The position numbers and the translations under genes were made by a program. A model generated the notes under the pieces. That model saw only the letters and a program-made list of their open reading frames with translations, was not told where the DNA came from and did not search any database. Shown piece after piece: positions 33,410 through 42,498 of a stretch of 49,346 nucleotides of DNA. The stretch's first letter is position 1; every line of letters begins with the position of its first letter. Origin of the DNA: URNF01 sp045634325. Lineage in GTDB: Bacteria; Bacillota; Clostridia; Oscillospirales; Acutalibacteraceae. The stretch is from positions 1 to 49,346 of the forward strand of contig JAZRAA010000010.1 in assembly GCA_045634325.1 (NCBI GenBank), written 5' to 3'.

Positions 33410-34435
33410 CTACTGGTCTTCTTTACGGCGCAACTGGCCGCACGAAGCGTTAATATCCGCGCCGAGAGTCCGCCGCACGGTAGCGGTAATACCGGCCTTT
33501 TCCAACACCTGCTTGAAGGCGTTTATGCGTTGTCGGGAACTGGCTTTTTGCGCTTTCCCCTCCACAGCATTGACCGGTATCAAATTCACATGGCACAAAC
33601 TGCCCTTGAGCAATCCTGCCAGTTGTTTCGCACATTCTTCGGTGTCGTTGACACCGTTTACCATAGCATATTCATAGGAAATGCGTCTACCTGTCACCGC
33701 AGCATATTCCCGACATGCTTTTAATAATTCCGCTACAGAATACCGTTTGTTGACCGGCATCATCTGTGAGCGAATAGCGTCATTCGGTGCGTGTAACGAC
33801 ACCGATAACGTGAGTTGTAATTTTTCCTGCATCAAACGATAAATGCCATCTACCAAACCGCAAGTGGAAAGGGATATATGGCGCATACCGATATGCACGC
33901 CCCCCTCTTCCCCTAACATTCGTAAAAAAGAAAGCACATTATCATAATTGTCCAGCGGTTCTCCCATGCCCATCAGTACAATCGACGAAACACGGATGTT
34001 ATGGTCGTTTTGAGCCGCTTCAATCTGTGCGAGCATCTCAGCCGCTGAAAGATTACGTACAAAACCACCCATGCCCGTGGCACAAAACGTACAACCCATC
34101 TTGCAGCCAACTTGCGTGGAGATACATTGGCTCCAACCATGTTTATACGACATAAGCACCGATTCCACCGTTTCGCCGTCTTCAAAAGCGAAAAGATATT
34201 TCACGGTGCCGTCTATCTGCGACGTAAGTTTGCGCACGATTTTAGCCGTCGGCACGCTAAACCATTGTTGTAACCCATCCCGCAACGAGAGCGGTAAATT
34301 GCTCATCGCGGCAAAATCGGTCACGCCGGCATCCAGCCAACTGCGCACCTGCTTTGCTCGAAATGCAGGAAATCCTTTTTCGGTGAGAAACGCTGTCAGT
34401 TGCTCACCCGACATAGACCGTATATCTTGTTTCAT
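33410..34435 (-). CDS. rlmN: Dual-specificity 23S rRNA/tRNA adenine-C2 methyltransferase RlmN
   Basis: RlmN is a radical SAM enzyme that makes m2A2503 in 23S rRNA and m2A37 in some tRNAs. The 341-residue protein has the 4Fe-4S triad C111, C115, C118 in GCKMGCTFC and the G-M-G-E-P-L-D-N-Y motif, with a C-terminal cysteine in NASCGQL for the methyl-Cys step. It overlaps rsmB by 1 nt (TGATG). Confidence 0.96.
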   Translation of the reverse strand: MKQDIRSMSGEQLTAFLTEKGFPAFRAKQVRSWLDAGVTDFAAMSNLPLSLRDGLQQWFSVPTAKIVRKLTSQIDGTVKYLFAFEDGETVESVLMSYKHGWSQCISTQVGCKMGCTFCATGMGGFVRNLSAAEMLAQIEAAQNDHNIRVSSIVLMGMGEPLDNYDNVLSFLRMLGEEGGVHIGMRHISLSTCGLVDGIYRLMQEKLQLTLSVSLHAPNDAIRSQMMPVNKRYSVAELLKACREYAAVTGRRISYEYAMVNGVNDTEECAKQLAGLLKGSLCHVNLIPVNAVEGKAQKASSRQRINAFKQVLEKAGITATVRRTLGADINASCGQLRRKEDQ

Positions 34436-35757
34436 CAGCCATTCTTCCTAAACGAGGCAATAAAAAAGCCATCGGTATTGTGCACATGCGGAAACAAAGT
34501 GATTTGATGCGACGGCGACAGTCCCGCCTTTTCAAAGCAAGACGAAAGCGGCAATTCTCTCGGAGAAAAGTTCGGATGTGAGCGCAAAAACGCTTCCACC
34601 ACCTGTTCATTTTCCTCAGGGCGCAAGGTGCAGGTAGAATACTGCAACACACCGCCCACACGCACCATCTGCGCCGCACGGTTTAAAATCTCCAGTTGTA
34701 ACGGTGCCAAGTCGGCAACGCTTTCCTTTGTGCGATAACGAATTTCAGGTTTGCGGCGAATCACGCCCAACCCCGAACACGGTGCATCACACAGCACCCT
34801 ATCAAACGCCTCGCACAATGCGGGCGGCAAAGGTGATGCGGCATCCCGCACTACCGTTTCAAGACACGTGATACCCAGCATCGCCGCACGGGATGCAATT
34901 GTATCACATTTTTGCGGGTATACATCCCCCGACAACAAATACCCATCATTTTGCATATACTGTGCCAGCGTGAAACTTTTTCCGCCGGGTGCCGCGCAAA
35001 CATCTGCGATTTTCTCACCTTTTTGCGCTTCTAATGCACGACAACAATATTGCGACGCGGTATCTTGATAATAATACCAGTTCTCCTCTATTTTTGCAAG
35101 TGTTTTCCATTCGAAACCTTTGGTAATATGTAGGGCTTCGGGTAAATCGGGTTGCACCTCAAACGGCACGCCTGCCTGTTCCAACCGCTCGCAAAATTGA
35201 GCAACAGAAATCTGTAAGGTGTTGATGCGAATGGATTGGGGCGGCGGTTGCAACAACGCTTCCATCATACCATTGGCACAATCCTCACCATACTGTTCTC
35301 GCCAATACGCAATCCAAGGTTGCGGAATGCTGTACACCACCTCATCGGGAGCATCGGCAAGCAGTGTATCCCCCGCTCGTTGCACATTACGCAAAACTGC
35401 ATTAACCAGACCGGACGCTTTGGCGCATCCCATCATTTTAGACAATTTTACCGCCTCGTTAACGGCCGCAGAGGCAGGGATTTTATCCATAAACAGCAGT
35501 TGATACACACCTGTACGCAATATCTCACGCACAAAAGGATGCATCTTTTTCAGTTTGACAGAGGATAACTTGTCCAATACATAATCCAACGTCAAACGAC
35601 GTTCTATCACGCCGTATACCAAGCGAGAGAGCAGTGCTTTGTCCTGCGCTTTAAACGCATGTTCCCGCAAAGCCGCATCCAGCACAATATTGGAATAACT
35701 GCCGTCGCGGTGAACACGGGTGAGCACCTCCACCGCCGCTTTACGCGGTGTTGTCAT
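34435..35757 (-). CDS. rsmB: 16S rRNA cytosine-967 C5-methyltransferase
   Basis: The N-terminal NusB-like RNA-binding domain (1-130) is followed by a SAM-dependent Rossmann domain with CAAPGGKS (254-261). The two conserved cysteines are C327 (DAPCSG) and C376 (STCT). The 440-residue length is normal. The start overlaps the stop of the yugP-like gene by 1 nt. Confidence 0.95.
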   Translation of the reverse strand: MTTPRKAAVEVLTRVHRDGSYSNIVLDAALREHAFKAQDKALLSRLVYGVIERRLTLDYVLDKLSSVKLKKMHPFVREILRTGVYQLLFMDKIPASAAVNEAVKLSKMMGCAKASGLVNAVLRNVQRAGDTLLADAPDEVVYSIPQPWIAYWREQYGEDCANGMMEALLQPPPQSIRINTLQISVAQFCERLEQAGVPFEVQPDLPEALHITKGFEWKTLAKIEENWYYYQDTASQYCCRALEAQKGEKIADVCAAPGGKSFTLAQYMQNDGYLLSGDVYPQKCDTIASRAAMLGITCLETVVRDAASPLPPALCEAFDRVLCDAPCSGLGVIRRKPEIRYRTKESVADLAPLQLEILNRAAQMVRVGGVLQYSTCTLRPEENEQVVEAFLRSHPNFSPRELPLSSCFEKAGLSPSHQITLFPHVHNTDGFFIASFRKNG

Positions 35758-36440
35758 CAGCGTCCCCTCCTATTACTGCGTCCTGCCACCAATAAAAGCA
35801 AACGCAACAAATTCATCACCGATACCAGCAACGCCGCAACATAGGTAAGTGCAGCCGCAAAGAGCACCTTTTTCACGCCTTGCATTTCTAACGCGCTCAT
35901 ATTGCCGCTTTGCTCCAACGCGGCAATTGCTCGACGGCTGGCGTTAAATTCCACCGGCAACGTCACCAATTGGAACAACACCGATACACTAAACAGCGCA
36001 ATACCAATATACGACAGCATTTCCAACCCCGCCAACAACCCGAACATAATCAAAGCAGGCGAAATGGAAGCAGAAAAATTGGTTATCGGTACCATGGACA
36101 TCCGTAAACGGATGGGAAAATATCCTTTAGCATACTGCAAAGCGTGTCCCGTTTCATGGGCGGCAACGCCAACAGCCGCCACCGAATTGACACCATATAC
36201 CGGTTGAGACAGGTGTATAGAATCGGTTTTTGGATTATAATGGTCGGTCAGTTCCCCCGCAACCTGCGTAATCGGTACGTTGATACCGTAAGTGCGTTGA
36301 ATCAACGCGCACGCCTTTTCACCGGTCATACCGGATGCAGTGGGAACACCGCTGTATTTTGCAAACGTAGATTTCACTTTGTACTGCGCCCACGAAGCCA
36401 CCAGCAATGCGGGAACGACCAGTAAAAGATAATAATACAT
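35757..36440 (-). CDS. YugP-like neutral zinc metallopeptidase, membrane-bound
   Basis: The 227-residue protein starts with a TM helix and has HETGH (95-99), a zinc-protease motif, followed by three or so TM segments, as in B. subtilis YugP. Role unknown. The ATG at 36438-36440 is chosen because AAGGAGA lies 7 nt before it; TTG codons upstream are less likely. It sits between fmt and rsmB, adjacent genes in Bacillus, so it is an insertion in the conserved order. Confidence 0.9.
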   Translation of the reverse strand: MYYYLLLVVPALLVASWAQYKVKSTFAKYSGVPTASGMTGEKACALIQRTYGINVPITQVAGELTDHYNPKTDSIHLSQPVYGVNSVAAVGVAAHETGHALQYAKGYFPIRLRMSMVPITNFSASISPALIMFGLLAGLEMLSYIGIALFSVSVLFQLVTLPVEFNASRRAIAALEQSGNMSALEMQGVKKVLFAAALTYVAALLVSVMNLLRLLLLVAGRSNRRGR

Positions 36441-36473
36441 CAACAATTCTCCTTCAAACTATCTGCACACCGT

Positions 36474-37397
36474 TTACTCTAACACAGTACCGATGGACAG
36501 TGCGTGTCCACGCAAAAAGTCAGCAGCGGGCATACGCCGTGAACCGGCGGCTTGCAATTCCAAAATTTCAATTGCAGCGCCATCGCCGCAAGCTACCGTC
36601 AACGGTTGCAATGCGACCACTTCCCCCGCTTTACCATTGGTTTTCCCGCCCACATGGGTTTTATGCACTTTGAGCACGGCATCATTCCACACGCAAGTAG
36701 CAACCGGCCACGGTTGCAATCCGCGTACCTGATTATGCACCGCCGCTGCAGACTTAGAAAAGTCCAGCGGACACATAGATTTATCCAACATCGGCACATA
36801 GGAAGCTGCCGCATCATCCTGTTTTTGCGGTGTGAGCGTTCCAGCCTGCGCCTGCTTTAGCGTTTCGCAAAGCAAAGCCGCACCATCGGTACATAAGGCG
36901 TCAAACAATTCGCCCGCAGTCATATCCGACGGCACCGCACGGGAACAGCTAAGCAGCATATCTCCCGTGTCCAAACCTTCGTTCATCTGCATAGTGGTGA
37001 CACCCGCCCTATCATCGCCATTGAGTATCGCCCATTGAATAGGCGCAGCACCACGATATTTGGGCAACAATGAACCATGTACGTTGATAGCACCAAACGG
37101 TGTCATCTCCAAAATGCGCGGCGGCAATAGTTTGCCATACGCCACCACAGCAATCACATCAGCATTCACCTCTTGCAACCGGTGAAACGCCGCATCATCT
37201 CGCAACGTTTTCGGTTGAAACACGGGAATATTGTGTTGCAAAGCAAATTCCTTTACAGGCGGCGGTGTGAGTGTTTGGTGTCTGCCCTTGGGTTTATCCT
37301 CTTGGGTGACTGCCAACACAATCTCGTGACCGTCCCGCAGTAAATATTCCATAGAAGGCACGGCGAAATCCGGCGTGCCCATAAAAATCACTCTCAT
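36474..37397 (-). CDS. fmt: Methionyl-tRNA formyltransferase
   Basis: Fmt formylates initiator Met-tRNA. The 307-residue protein has catalytic N105, H107 (NVHGSLLPKYRG) and D143 (GLDTGDM) and a C-terminal tRNA-binding barrel. It follows def by 12 nt; def removes the same formyl group from finished proteins. Confidence 0.96.
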   Translation of the reverse strand: MRVIFMGTPDFAVPSMEYLLRDGHEIVLAVTQEDKPKGRHQTLTPPPVKEFALQHNIPVFQPKTLRDDAAFHRLQEVNADVIAVVAYGKLLPPRILEMTPFGAINVHGSLLPKYRGAAPIQWAILNGDDRAGVTTMQMNEGLDTGDMLLSCSRAVPSDMTAGELFDALCTDGAALLCETLKQAQAGTLTPQKQDDAAASYVPMLDKSMCPLDFSKSAAAVHNQVRGLQPWPVATCVWNDAVLKVHKTHVGGKTNGKAGEVVALQPLTVACGDGAAIEILELQAAGSRRMPAADFLRGHALSIGTVLE

Positions 37398-37409
37398 GTT
37401 TTTCCGTCC

Positions 37410-37874
37410 TTATTTCAGTTCGTCGGGTGACAACATACGATTAACCTTGCTCTTGAACAACACGCCGTCCAAATGGTCAGTTTCATGCGAAATGCATTGC
37501 GCTTTGAGGCCCTCTGCGGTGATAATAAAGAATTTACCGTTTCGGTCCTGTGCTTGCAACTTCACCGTCTGCGGACGATTAACAAGTCCATATTCACCGG
37601 GACTGGATAAACAACCTTCCACACATTCCTGCACACCGTTTTCTTCTAAGATTTTGGGGTTGATGCATTCAATCAAACCGTCTCCGACATCCATAATAAA
37701 CAGACGGCGCAACATACCCACCTGCGGACCTGCCAAGCCAACACCCTGTGCCTTGTTCAGCGTATCCCGCATATCATCCAACAACTGCCACAACCGTTCA
37801 TCAAAATTTTCTACCGGACGGCAAACTTTATGCAAAATCGGGTCTTTTTCATTGATAATATTACGAATCGCCAT
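37410..37874 (-). CDS. def: Peptide deformylase
   Basis: The 154-residue protein has the three motifs GVGLAGPQ (44-51), EGCLS (86-90, metal ligand C88) and HETDH (130-134). Its length matches compact type I/III-like enzymes. Spacing to priA is 12 nt. Confidence 0.96.
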   Translation of the reverse strand: MAIRNIINEKDPILHKVCRPVENFDERLWQLLDDMRDTLNKAQGVGLAGPQVGMLRRLFIMDVGDGLIECINPKILEENGVQECVEGCLSSPGEYGLVNRPQTVKLQAQDRNGKFFIITAEGLKAQCISHETDHLDGVLFKSKVNRMLSPDELK

Positions 37875-37886
37875 ATATATCCTCCA

Positions 37887-40355
37887 TCACAGCAAACTTA
37901 CCGGATGCATATCCGCATACACGGTAACCGCTTTATTTTCCGGCGCTTTAGCGAAATCGGTCAACGCTGTCCCCACCATTTCACGCAAACGCGCAGTGTT
38001 TTTCGTTTTAATAATGCATTTATAGCGATATTTCCCTGACACTCTCGCCACCGCTGCAGGAGTGGGGTCAAGTGCTATCAAAGGAACATCGGCGTATAAT
38101 TCACGAGACAGTGTGTGCAACATCTGCAAGAAGCGGTCTGCTGCTTTTGCTACCTCCCGCTCGGATACACCCACGAATCCGAACATACAAATGTCCGCAT
38201 ACGGCGGGTATTTCATCAATTTGCGGGCGGCAATCTCCGTCTCGTAAAATGCGGGATAATCCTGCTCTGCCGCCAGTTGTATGACATAATTTTCAGGTAC
38301 ATACGTCTGGATAACCGCCTTGCCGACAGTATCTCGCCTGCCCGCGCGCCCCACGACCTGTGTCAACAGTGAAAAAGTGGTTTCAAACGAGCGGTAATCG
38401 GCACTGTATAAGGCTTGGTCGGCAGACAACACACCCACCAATCCGACCTGCGGAAAATCAAGACCCTTTGCGACCATTTGCGTGCCAATCATAATGCGGT
38501 ATTTTCCCTTAGCAAAGTCATCGAATTTCTGTTCATACGAAAGACGGGACATGGTCGTATCCGCATCCATACGCAACACCGGTACATCGGGGAACTTTTC
38601 TTCCAATTCTTCTTCCACACGTTGCGTGCCCATACCGCTGTATCGAATTTTATCGCTGTCGCACTGCGGACATTTCATCGTCGGGGATTCCATGTGCCCG
38701 CAATAATGACACATTAGTCGACGGTTAGCGCGATGGTACGTCATGGAAATACTGCACGATGGACAGGTGAACACATATCCGCAAGAACGACAAGAAACAT
38801 GCGTATGAAACCCACGACGATTGAGCAGTAAAATCACCTGTTTCCCCGCATCCAACGTTTCTCGTATTTCACGGGTGAGGGTCCCGCCGATACTGTTTAC
38901 ACCCAGCTCTTCCCCACGCATATCCACCACTTCCACCGTCGGCAAAGCGGCATCGCCATAGCGTTCATCCAATGTGCACAAAGTGTACCGTCCGCTGTTT
39001 GCCGCCAGATACGATTCCAGAGAAGGTGTTGCAGAAGCCAACAGTAACACGGCATTGTGCTGTGCACAACGGAATTTCGCCACTTCTCTGGCGTGGTAAC
39101 GCGGTGTGCTTTCGGATTTATACGTGTGTTCTTGTTCCTCGTCCATCACAATTAAACCGAGGTTTTTGCACGGCGCAAAAACTGCCGAGCGGGTACCCAC
39201 CACAATTTGTGCGTCTCCCCGCCGGATGCGTTTCCACTCATCCGTGCGTTCACCGATGGACAATCCGCTATGCAAAACCGCCACACGATTGCCATACCGT
39301 TCCAAAAACAGTTTCATCATCTGCGGTGTCAACGAAATCTCGGGTACCATCACAATCACCTGTTTTCCGCTCGCCAGTACCGCATCAATCAAATTCATAT
39401 ATACCTGCGTTTTACCCGAACCGGTGACACCGTATAACAGTGCCGCCGCGGCTTCTCCCTTGGCGCATAACTCGTTTAGCGTATCAAACGCTTTTTGCTG
39501 TTGCGCATTCAAAGGGGTCGATGTCACCTGCGGTGTTTCCTTGACATCCGCATACGGTGAGCGCAGCGTTTCGGCATCATAATAAAATGCAAGACCTTTT
39601 TTCACCAACGCATCGGTCACCGCTTTAGTAACCGAGCTGAAATAACACACCTCTTTGACCGAGGCGCATCCAACATCCTGTAACAGCTGCAAAACAGATT
39701 TTTGGCGGTCGGTCAACTTTTCCGCACCCGTCCCCTGCCAATTTTCACCGTCTTCGGTCAAACGAACCATTCGCACGGTCGCATCCCCGACCGTACGCGA
39801 AACACCGTCTGCGCGGAACAGCAGTTCCTTTTGCAGCAAACTGCGTATTTCGGGTGCGTTTTCGGCAATACCACACTTTTTCAGCAGTGTATCCGCATCC
39901 GCACCTTGTGGGCAACGGGAAATAAAGGTTAATAGCTGTTTCTCCGCCGTATTTAGCGTTTCCATTGTCTGCGGCGGGATATCATACGCCGCACGGAACA
40001 CCGTTTTTACCCGCATATACAGTCCCGTCGGCAACATGGCACGCACACAATCAAACCACGTAGAAAACGTGCGCGATTTCAACCATTTCACCAGCTCCAG
40101 CAATTCCGCCGTCAACAACGGCGTGTCGTCCAGCACCGCTTCTATCGGCTTTAATTTGGGCGGCAGGTCATCCGGTGTATCCATCGACAAAATCATACCT
40201 TGGCGACGGCGGTTTCCGCCGCCAAACGGCACTAATACACGACAACCAACCTGCACTTTTTCTTGCAATGCGGGTGGTACCGTATAACTGTATAAACGGT
40301 CAAAAGAAAAGGACGCCTGTTCAACCGCTATCTGCACAACCGTTGTTCCAAGCAT
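37887..40355 (-). CDS. priA: Primosomal replication-restart helicase PriA
   Basis: PriA reloads the replisome at stalled forks. The 822-residue protein has the N-terminal 3'-binding domain, Walker A GVTGSGKT (309-316), a Walker B reading DEEQEH, and a zinc region with four CxxC-type pairs (CRSCGY, CPSC, CHYCG, CPQC) in the helicase domain. The gene usually found upstream, coaBC, is missing: rpoZ precedes it by 37 nt. Confidence 0.96.
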   Translation of the reverse strand: MLGTTVVQIAVEQASFSFDRLYSYTVPPALQEKVQVGCRVLVPFGGGNRRRQGMILSMDTPDDLPPKLKPIEAVLDDTPLLTAELLELVKWLKSRTFSTWFDCVRAMLPTGLYMRVKTVFRAAYDIPPQTMETLNTAEKQLLTFISRCPQGADADTLLKKCGIAENAPEIRSLLQKELLFRADGVSRTVGDATVRMVRLTEDGENWQGTGAEKLTDRQKSVLQLLQDVGCASVKEVCYFSSVTKAVTDALVKKGLAFYYDAETLRSPYADVKETPQVTSTPLNAQQQKAFDTLNELCAKGEAAAALLYGVTGSGKTQVYMNLIDAVLASGKQVIVMVPEISLTPQMMKLFLERYGNRVAVLHSGLSIGERTDEWKRIRRGDAQIVVGTRSAVFAPCKNLGLIVMDEEQEHTYKSESTPRYHAREVAKFRCAQHNAVLLLASATPSLESYLAANSGRYTLCTLDERYGDAALPTVEVVDMRGEELGVNSIGGTLTREIRETLDAGKQVILLLNRRGFHTHVSCRSCGYVFTCPSCSISMTYHRANRRLMCHYCGHMESPTMKCPQCDSDKIRYSGMGTQRVEEELEEKFPDVPVLRMDADTTMSRLSYEQKFDDFAKGKYRIMIGTQMVAKGLDFPQVGLVGVLSADQALYSADYRSFETTFSLLTQVVGRAGRRDTVGKAVIQTYVPENYVIQLAAEQDYPAFYETEIAARKLMKYPPYADICMFGFVGVSEREVAKAADRFLQMLHTLSRELYADVPLIALDPTPAAVARVSGKYRYKCIIKTKNTARLREMVGTALTDFAKAPENKAVTVYADMHPVSLL

Positions 40356-40392
40356 CCTTTTTCACCTCTACTACATGCAATTTAAGACGCTG

Positions 40393-40593
40393 TTATTCCG
40401 CGTCCGACACCAACAATTTACACTCGCCGTTTTTAAAATCTTCAATGGCAAGGCTGACCGTCTTTTCGGTGATGATTTCGCCGTTTTCCTGTGCCGCTTC
40501 AGAAATCTCTCTGGCACGTTTAGCAACGCCGACAACCACAGCATAACGACTGTTTTTACCTTGCAACTGTTCGATATCAGTGGGTCTTAACAT
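40393..40593 (-). CDS. rpoZ: RNA polymerase omega subunit
   Basis: The 66-residue protein has the family pattern N-S-R-Y-A-V-V-x-x-V-A-K-R-A-R-E-I, followed by K-x-V-x-x-A-I-E-D-F. Omega supports RNA polymerase assembly. The ATG lies inside the gmk 3' end (7-nt overlap), so translation is coupled. Confidence 0.94.
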   Translation of the reverse strand: MLRPTDIEQLQGKNSRYAVVVGVAKRAREISEAAQENGEIITEKTVSLAIEDFKNGECKLLVSDAE

Positions 40594-41198
40594 ACTCCAA
40601 TTACCTCCGTCAATGTGTTTTTCACTCGTTCATAACGCATGGTTTCTGCTTGCATAATCGCCTCAATCTGTGCGACCGCGTTTTCAACTGTATCGTTACA
40701 AACAATATATTGATACAACTTCGCCGCCGCAAATTCTCGTTTAGCAGCAGCCAGTCGTCCCAAAATAACCTCTTCCGTTTCAGTGCCGCGTCCACGCAAG
40801 CGCTGTTCCAAATTTTCCATCGAGGGCGGCACGATAAATATAGAAACGGCTTCCGGCAACTTTTGCATCACCTTTTCCGCACCCTGCACCTCGATTTCCA
40901 ATACCACGTTTTTTCCTTCCTGCAACCATGTTTCAATCGGCGGCAACGGCGTACCGTAGTAATTACCGTTATATTCGGCGTGTTCCAACAACTCGTCTTG
41001 TTGTATCATACTTTCAAAATCCGTCCGCGAACGGAAAAAGTAGTGCACACCGTCCTGTTCACCGGGACGCGGCAAACGGGTGGTTACAGAAACCGAAACC
41101 ACCGTATCATCGCGTTTGGAAAGCAACGATTGCAACACCGTTCCCTTTCCGCAACCCGAAGGTCCCGACAAAATCATGAGCATACCACGCTTACTCAT
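40587..41198 (-). CDS. gmk: Guanylate kinase
   Basis: Gmk converts GMP to GDP with ATP. The 203-residue protein has the P-loop GPSGCGKGT near residue 13, then T-R-x-P-R-x-G-E and the G-x-x-Y-G-T GMP-binding region. Start ATG 41196-41198 overlaps remA by 8 nt; an in-frame TTG at 41207 is too close to the AGGAGG site. Gmk sets GTP/ppGpp levels in Firmicutes. Confidence 0.95.
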   Translation of the reverse strand: MSKRGMLMILSGPSGCGKGTVLQSLLSKRDDTVVSVSVTTRLPRPGEQDGVHYFFRSRTDFESMIQQDELLEHAEYNGNYYGTPLPPIETWLQEGKNVVLEIEVQGAEKVMQKLPEAVSIFIVPPSMENLEQRLRGRGTETEEVILGRLAAAKREFAAAKLYQYIVCNDTVENAVAQIEAIMQAETMRYERVKNTLTEVIGVC

Positions 41199-41460
41199 TC
41201 TCCGCAAGTTCCTCCTCTAAATCCTCATCCACGCTCAGTCGGTTTGCCACCGTCTCAGGCTGTACCGCCGACAATACCACATGGTCACTATCGGTGATAA
41301 GCACTGCGCGGGTGCGTCTGCCGTAGGTCGCGTCAATCAAAGTACCGCGGTCCTTGGCATCCTGGATAATACGTTTAATCGGTGCAGATTCCGGACTCAC
41401 AATCGCCACCAAGCGATTGGCAGATACCATATTGCCGAATCCAATATTGATAAGCTTCAT
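41191..41460 (-). CDS. remA: RemA-family (DUF370) DNA-binding regulator
   Basis: The 89-residue protein opens I-N-I-G-F-G-N-M-V-S-A-N-R and has G-R-R-T-R, the RemA core; the acidic tail (DEDLEEELAENE) is longer than in Bacillus. In B. subtilis RemA activates matrix and osmoprotection genes, binding DNA as a ring-shaped oligomer. Targets here are unknown. It always lies between yicC and gmk in Firmicutes, as here. Confidence 0.93.
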   Translation of the reverse strand: MKLINIGFGNMVSANRLVAIVSPESAPIKRIIQDAKDRGTLIDATYGRRTRAVLITDSDHVVLSAVQPETVANRLSVDEDLEEELAENE

Positions 41461-41475
41461 ACCGTTTTTTGCACC

Positions 41476-42354
41476 TCACTCGATATTCTGTATCTGTTCG
41501 CGGATTTTTTCAATCTCCGCTTTCACATCCACCACAATACGTGCCATTTCAGCATCCTGCGCCTTGGAGCCGGTGGTGTTGATTTCACGGTTCATTTCCT
41601 GCACCAAGAAATCCAATTTTCTACCAACGGCCTCATCGCCGGACAACATCTGTCGCAACTGGTCAATGTGACTGCGCAAGCGCACCGTTTCCTCCGCAAC
41701 CGCTACCTTATCAGCAAAAATCGCCGCTTCGGTGAGCAACCGTTGTTCGTCCACAGTAGCACCATCCAGCAGTTCACGCATACGATTTTCTACTTTTTCC
41801 ATGTGTGCACGCACCGTTTCGGGAGAACGCTGTTCAATTTTCTCAACAGCCGCTAAAATGGTGTCTGCGCGGGACAAAATATCCTCTCGCAATTTTTCGC
41901 CTTCACGTTCACGCATAGCGGTGAATTTCTCCACTGCAACCGACGCGACCTGTTCAACCGATGCCCAAACAGCATCCTCGTCCACAGCCGCTTTCGTCAC
42001 GGTGAGCACATCCGAAAACCGCGACAACGCGGTAACTGAAATGTCTTCTCGCAAACCAAATCGTTGCGCCATTTCTCGCATAGCCTTGACATAACCTTCG
42101 GCAAGATCAAAATTGACCGTCACCTCGCTGCCGTGCGCATCGGCGGTCTGTATCCACACCGAAACGTCCACTTTACCGCGACTCACACGCGCTTGTAAAA
42201 ATTTCTTGATTTTATCGTCCAAGAAACCGTATGCATACGGCAATCGCGCGTTATATTCAAAATAGCGGTGGTTGACCGATTTTAACTCCACGATGATATG
42301 CATACCATCGAGTTGTTGTTCCTCACGACCATAGCCGGTCATGCTCTTAATCAT
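41476..42354 (-). CDS. yicC: YicC/YloC family endoribonuclease
   Basis: The 292-residue protein begins M-I-x-S-M-T-G-Y-G-R, the family signature, and ends with N-T-x-G-S-K and E-K-I-R-E-Q-I-Q-N-I-E. YicC family proteins were described as endoribonucleases that act on RNA in stress and stationary phase. It is the first gene of the 14-kb cluster; a GGGGG-containing site precedes its ATG. Confidence 0.93.
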   Translation of the reverse strand: MIKSMTGYGREEQQLDGMHIIVELKSVNHRYFEYNARLPYAYGFLDDKIKKFLQARVSRGKVDVSVWIQTADAHGSEVTVNFDLAEGYVKAMREMAQRFGLREDISVTALSRFSDVLTVTKAAVDEDAVWASVEQVASVAVEKFTAMREREGEKLREDILSRADTILAAVEKIEQRSPETVRAHMEKVENRMRELLDGATVDEQRLLTEAAIFADKVAVAEETVRLRSHIDQLRQMLSGDEAVGRKLDFLVQEMNREINTTGSKAQDAEMARIVVDVKAEIEKIREQIQNIE

Positions 42355-42396
42355 CCTACTGCAACCCCCTTCAAAAACACTTTATTACATTCTAAT

Positions 42397-42426
42397 ATTT
42401 TACCAGTTCTTATATGATACTGTCAA
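42397..42426 (-). promoter_or_regulatory. Vegetative promoter of the yicC-to-spoVM cluster
   Basis: A perfect TTGACA (42421-42426) is 18 nt from TAAAAT (42397-42402) on the minus strand, 40 nt before the yicC start. No other terminator or gap over 60 nt is seen until 28689, so it may drive all 16 genes. Confidence 0.78.
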
Positions 42427-42463
42427 GGCAATCCGGGCAGAAATATGAAAATATTCCACAAAA

Positions 42464-42495
42464 ATACCCGCGTATCCGGTTGGATACGCGGGTAT
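42464..42495 (-). terminator. Terminator after the SNF-family transporter gene
   Basis: Perfect 14-nt arms ATACCCGCGTATCC and GGATACGCGGGTAT with a 4-nt loop are followed on the minus strand by TTTTTG, just past the transporter stop. Confidence 0.9.
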
Positions 42496-42498
42496 GTC

